A stretch of DNA of 14,130 bases from CAXCDZ01 sp963981525. GTDB taxonomy: Bacteria > Patescibacteriota > Microgenomatia > UBA1400 > UBA12108. The position numbers were made by a program, and so were the translations under genes. Positions 12,146 to 14,130 of the stretch are shown here, in pieces. The number at the start of each line of letters is the position of its first letter. Position 1 is the first letter of the stretch. Below the pieces are notes generated by a model. That model worked only from the letters and a program-made list of their open reading frames with translations, was not told the DNA's origin and made no database searches. Location of the stretch: NCBI GenBank assembly GCA_963981525.1, contig CAXCDZ010000019.1, positions 1 to 14,130 on the forward strand, written 5' to 3'.

Positions 12146-14130
12146 CTAGCGATCGAAGATGGCTTGGAAAATGGTACTCAACCTGAGGACGATTTTTTGG
12201 AAGAAATTGGGTTGAGTATTATTGGTTAGCGTGTCTTCTGGAGTATCTATTTGATTAACATCACCTTCTTTTAGATCCTGGTTATTGCTGGAGACCTCTA
12301 TGTCTTCTGGTAGGTACGCGGTGTCTTCTGTGATTGGAGAATTTTGGGCGGTTTCGTTTTTGTAGAAGATAGTCTCTTTGGTGGATCCATCGGGATTAGT
12401 CTTAACCTTCATGGCATTACTCCAGTCGCCAGAGCTGCAGTCATCCATTCCCCTAAGTCTGAAGTAGTAAGTAGTATCTGGGTTAAGAGAGTTAATAGTA
12501 TAGTCTTGTACTCCGTTTCTCCCCAAGGTAGTCCTAACCGCATACTCTTCAGTGGATGAATCTCTTGAGTATGAGATATGAAAAGAACTGGAGTCAGGAA
12601 GGGGGGTAAAGCTTAGTTTGGCCGAGTTATCTGTGGTACTAACCTGAAATAGATCGGGGTGAGATCCTGGGGCAAAGTAGTCACAAGATGTGCTAGAACC
12701 TCCAGAACCATCATCACTACTAGAATCTGCTGATCCATTATCCGCAACCACTGCCGCCTCTTCCCCAAATAGTACAAAGGTAGAGAAAGCTGTGGTGGTG
12801 CAGGTAATAGTTTTTGCAGTGGTGTCGGTGACACAAGAGTCTAGAGCATACCAAGCACTGCCATCCCAACGGTATATAAGGAGAGTGGTTACATCATAGC
12901 CAACAATTTGGGCTGCTGTGTAGGTCATGGTGATGGTGATCGCTTCATCAAAGGTAGTAACTTTGGTATTTGAATCTGATAAGGCGTCTAGTTGATATAC
13001 ATGATCACCGATGGCTACTATGTCTGAAGTGGGCGTAGAGGTGGCAAGGAGAACTGTAGCCTTATCTAGTCTCTTGACCTGAAAATCAGCGTCGGCAGCA
13101 GAGAAATCAACAGGAACAGTTAGCTTGACTACTGAGGCTCCACTTTCTTGAAGATCCACTTCTCCCCCACTAGCTTTGGTAACGGTACTAGCTGTTTCTG
13201 TTTGTACAGTAGATGTACCAACGCAGCCGGTGGTGGTAAAGGTATTGTCGGCTCCAGTTAGGGTGTTATCAACCACATCTTTGGAGAGAACTCGGTAGTG
13301 ATAGGTGATACAAGATTCTAGGCCAGTAATACTATCTGAGTGGCTAGTGACTCTAGGAGAGGTATTGATCTCTGTAGTGGTAGATCCATAGCCAGTGGTC
13401 AAACCGTACTCTAATTGGGTAGAGGAAACCTCATCGGTAGTCCAGGTAATGGTGGCTCCATCAGTCGTGGGAGTATCATCTTCTGCTATGGTAATGACTG
13501 GGGCTGAGGCATCGTAGGAAAAGTCGGTAGTAGAAGAGCTGGTAGTGTTGTTAGCTGCATCAGTGGAGCGAGACTGGAGAGTATAGTCTCCGTCAGTTGT
13601 GGGAGAGAAAAGATATTCCCAGGTGGTGGTGCCGGTTGCTGCTAACCAAACTTGAGAGAGTGAATCAAAAAGGCTTCCTGACCAGTAGTTAGCACCGTTG
13701 TAGATAGAGACTGCCACACTACTAACTGATGAGATAACGTCACTAGCTGTACCCTCGATCTTAGCTGGAATGTTGGCTGCACGATAGGTAGTTAGAGTAT
13801 GAGTAGTGATATTAACTAGCGGATTACTGTTGTCCCATTTGTATGCTCCGTTCCAGGTAGTTATGTTACCCGCATTGTCACTAGCACATAGATAAAGAAT
13901 ATGACTCCCTTCAGTTAAGGTGCTGGTGAGATTGGCTGTAGCGGTGGTCACAGTCCCAGCAGAACAATCTGCTCCTAGATCATTGGAGTCCCAGACATAT
14001 CTGATCTCATTCATTCCTGATGTTGCATCAGTTGGAGTAGAGACAGTGACTGTTGGTTTGGCATTCGTCCAGCTGGCAGATGATCCTGTAGCTGATAGAG
14101 TTGTTGGGGCAGCAGCATCAATAGTGTAGC
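12146..14130 (-). CDS. Secreted multi-domain surface protein with Ig-like and fibronectin type III domains (5' end outside window)
   Basis: The frame is open from the window edge to a TAG at 12148-12146; the Met at 14014 is internal, with 38 codons visible before it. Numbering from that Met, residues to about 70 end a bacterial Ig-like domain (LYLCASDNAGN), and about 75-168 form a second one (YTLQSRSTDAANN). About 172-264 is an Fn3-like domain (ITWTTDE, TYHYRVLSKD). About 280-417 is a beta-rich module ending IYRWDGSAWYALDSC and STFVLFGE. After a Gly/Ser/Asp linker, 444-540 is another Fn3 domain (TTYYFRLRGMDDC). A polar Glu/Asp/Asn stretch then leads to a C-terminal amphipathic segment FFQKIVLRLSTIFQAIFDR. 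Cysteines come in domain-wise pairs (17/43, 235/264, 394/405, 444/526). I infer an exported adhesin or cell-envelope protein; no catalytic motif is visible. Confidence 0.8.
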   Translation of the reverse strand, partial: YTIDAAAPTTLSATGSSASWTNAKPTVTVSTPTDATSGMNEIRYVWDSNDLGADCSAGTVTTATANLTSTLTEGSHILYLCASDNAGNITTWNGAYKWDNSNPLVNITTHTLTTYRAANIPAKIEGTASDVISSVSSVAVSIYNGANYWSGSLFDSLSQVWLAATGTTTWEYLFSPTTDGDYTLQSRSTDAANNTTSSSTTDFSYDASAPVITIAEDDTPTTDGATITWTTDEVSSTQLEYGLTTGYGSTTTEINTSPRVTSHSDSITGLESCITYHYRVLSKDVVDNTLTGADNTFTTTGCVGTSTVQTETASTVTKASGGEVDLQESGASVVKLTVPVDFSAADADFQVKRLDKATVLLATSTPTSDIVAIGDHVYQLDALSDSNTKVTTFDEAITITMTYTAAQIVGYDVTTLLIYRWDGSAWYALDSCVTDTTAKTITCTTTAFSTFVLFGEEAAVVADNGSADSSSDDGSGGSSTSCDYFAPGSHPDLFQVSTTDNSAKLSFTPLPDSSSFHISYSRDSSTEEYAVRTTLGRNGVQDYTINSLNPDTTYYFRLRGMDDCSSGDWSNAMKVKTNPDGSTKETIFYKNETAQNSPITEDTAYLPEDIEVSSNNQDLKEGDVNQIDTPEDTLTNNTQPNFFQKIVLRLSTIFQAIFDR

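Noticed and set aside
12015..14014. ATG at 14014 as the true start of the surface protein
   Set aside because: The frame continues open for 38 more codons to the window edge in the same Ig-like composition (TPTDATSG just before it), and no ribosome binding site is seen.
134..14130. Alternative genetic code with TGA read as glycine, as in some CPR lineages
   Set aside because: The mutase gene ends at a sensible place in TGA and the other genes need no TGA read-through.

Overview
The window is a compact, almost entirely minus-strand bacterial gene block, about 14.1 kb, with no RNA genes, insertion sequences or CRISPR. I read it as a Candidate Phyla Radiation (Patescibacteria) genome, most likely Microgenomates-like. 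This is inferred from several protein traits, not from a marker gene: a very short HolA, an ATP synthase delta subunit reduced to its C-terminal domain, a secreted hydrolase fused to a DUF192 domain, a Cys-paired Ig/Fn3 surface protein, and genes packed with 1-3 nt gaps. Stops are TAA, TAG and TGA, so the ordinary bacterial code applies.

Layout, left to right in window coordinates. Positions 1-108 (+) are the last 35 codons of a GNAT-type acetyltransferase. All other genes are on the minus strand and are transcribed from right to left. In transcription order they are: the 3' part of a large secreted Ig/Fn3 protein (14130 to 12146, running off the window); a 147-bp intergenic region with an inverted repeat and a sigma-70-like promoter; a canonical F1Fo ATP synthase operon atpB-E-F-H-A-G-D-C (11998 to 5878); the Holliday-junction genes ruvC-ruvA-ruvB (5838 to 3777); a secreted glycoside-hydrolase-like protein fused to DUF192 (3775 to 2279); a short DNA polymerase III delta subunit, holA (2277 to 1588); and a phosphomannomutase/phosphoglucomutase (1558 to 134).

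The ATP synthase keeps its catalytic and rotary residues: beta P-loop and GER glutamate, alpha arginine finger, a-subunit stator arginine, c-subunit carboxylate. The c-subunit lacks the Na+ ligand pattern, so the enzyme is probably H+-coupled. Its departures are a 72-residue delta lacking the alpha-binding N-terminal domain, a c subunit with an Ala-rich N-terminal extension of about 26 residues, and an alpha P-loop without the usual Gln. RuvABC is complete, and RuvC keeps all four catalytic acids, but RuvA seems to lack the usual acidic pin.

The main non-coding signals are three runs of 7-nt-period short tandem repeats at gene boundaries (3714-3741, 5340-5360, 6307-6327). One makes up the whole atpD-atpC spacer and its ribosome binding site, one encodes the hydrophobic core of a signal peptide, and one encodes the RuvC tail. 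There is also a 26-bp tandem repeat with small hairpins in the atpE leader, and an atpB promoter so close to the start codon that the transcript should be leaderless or nearly so. No stretch above 300 bases lacks a gene.
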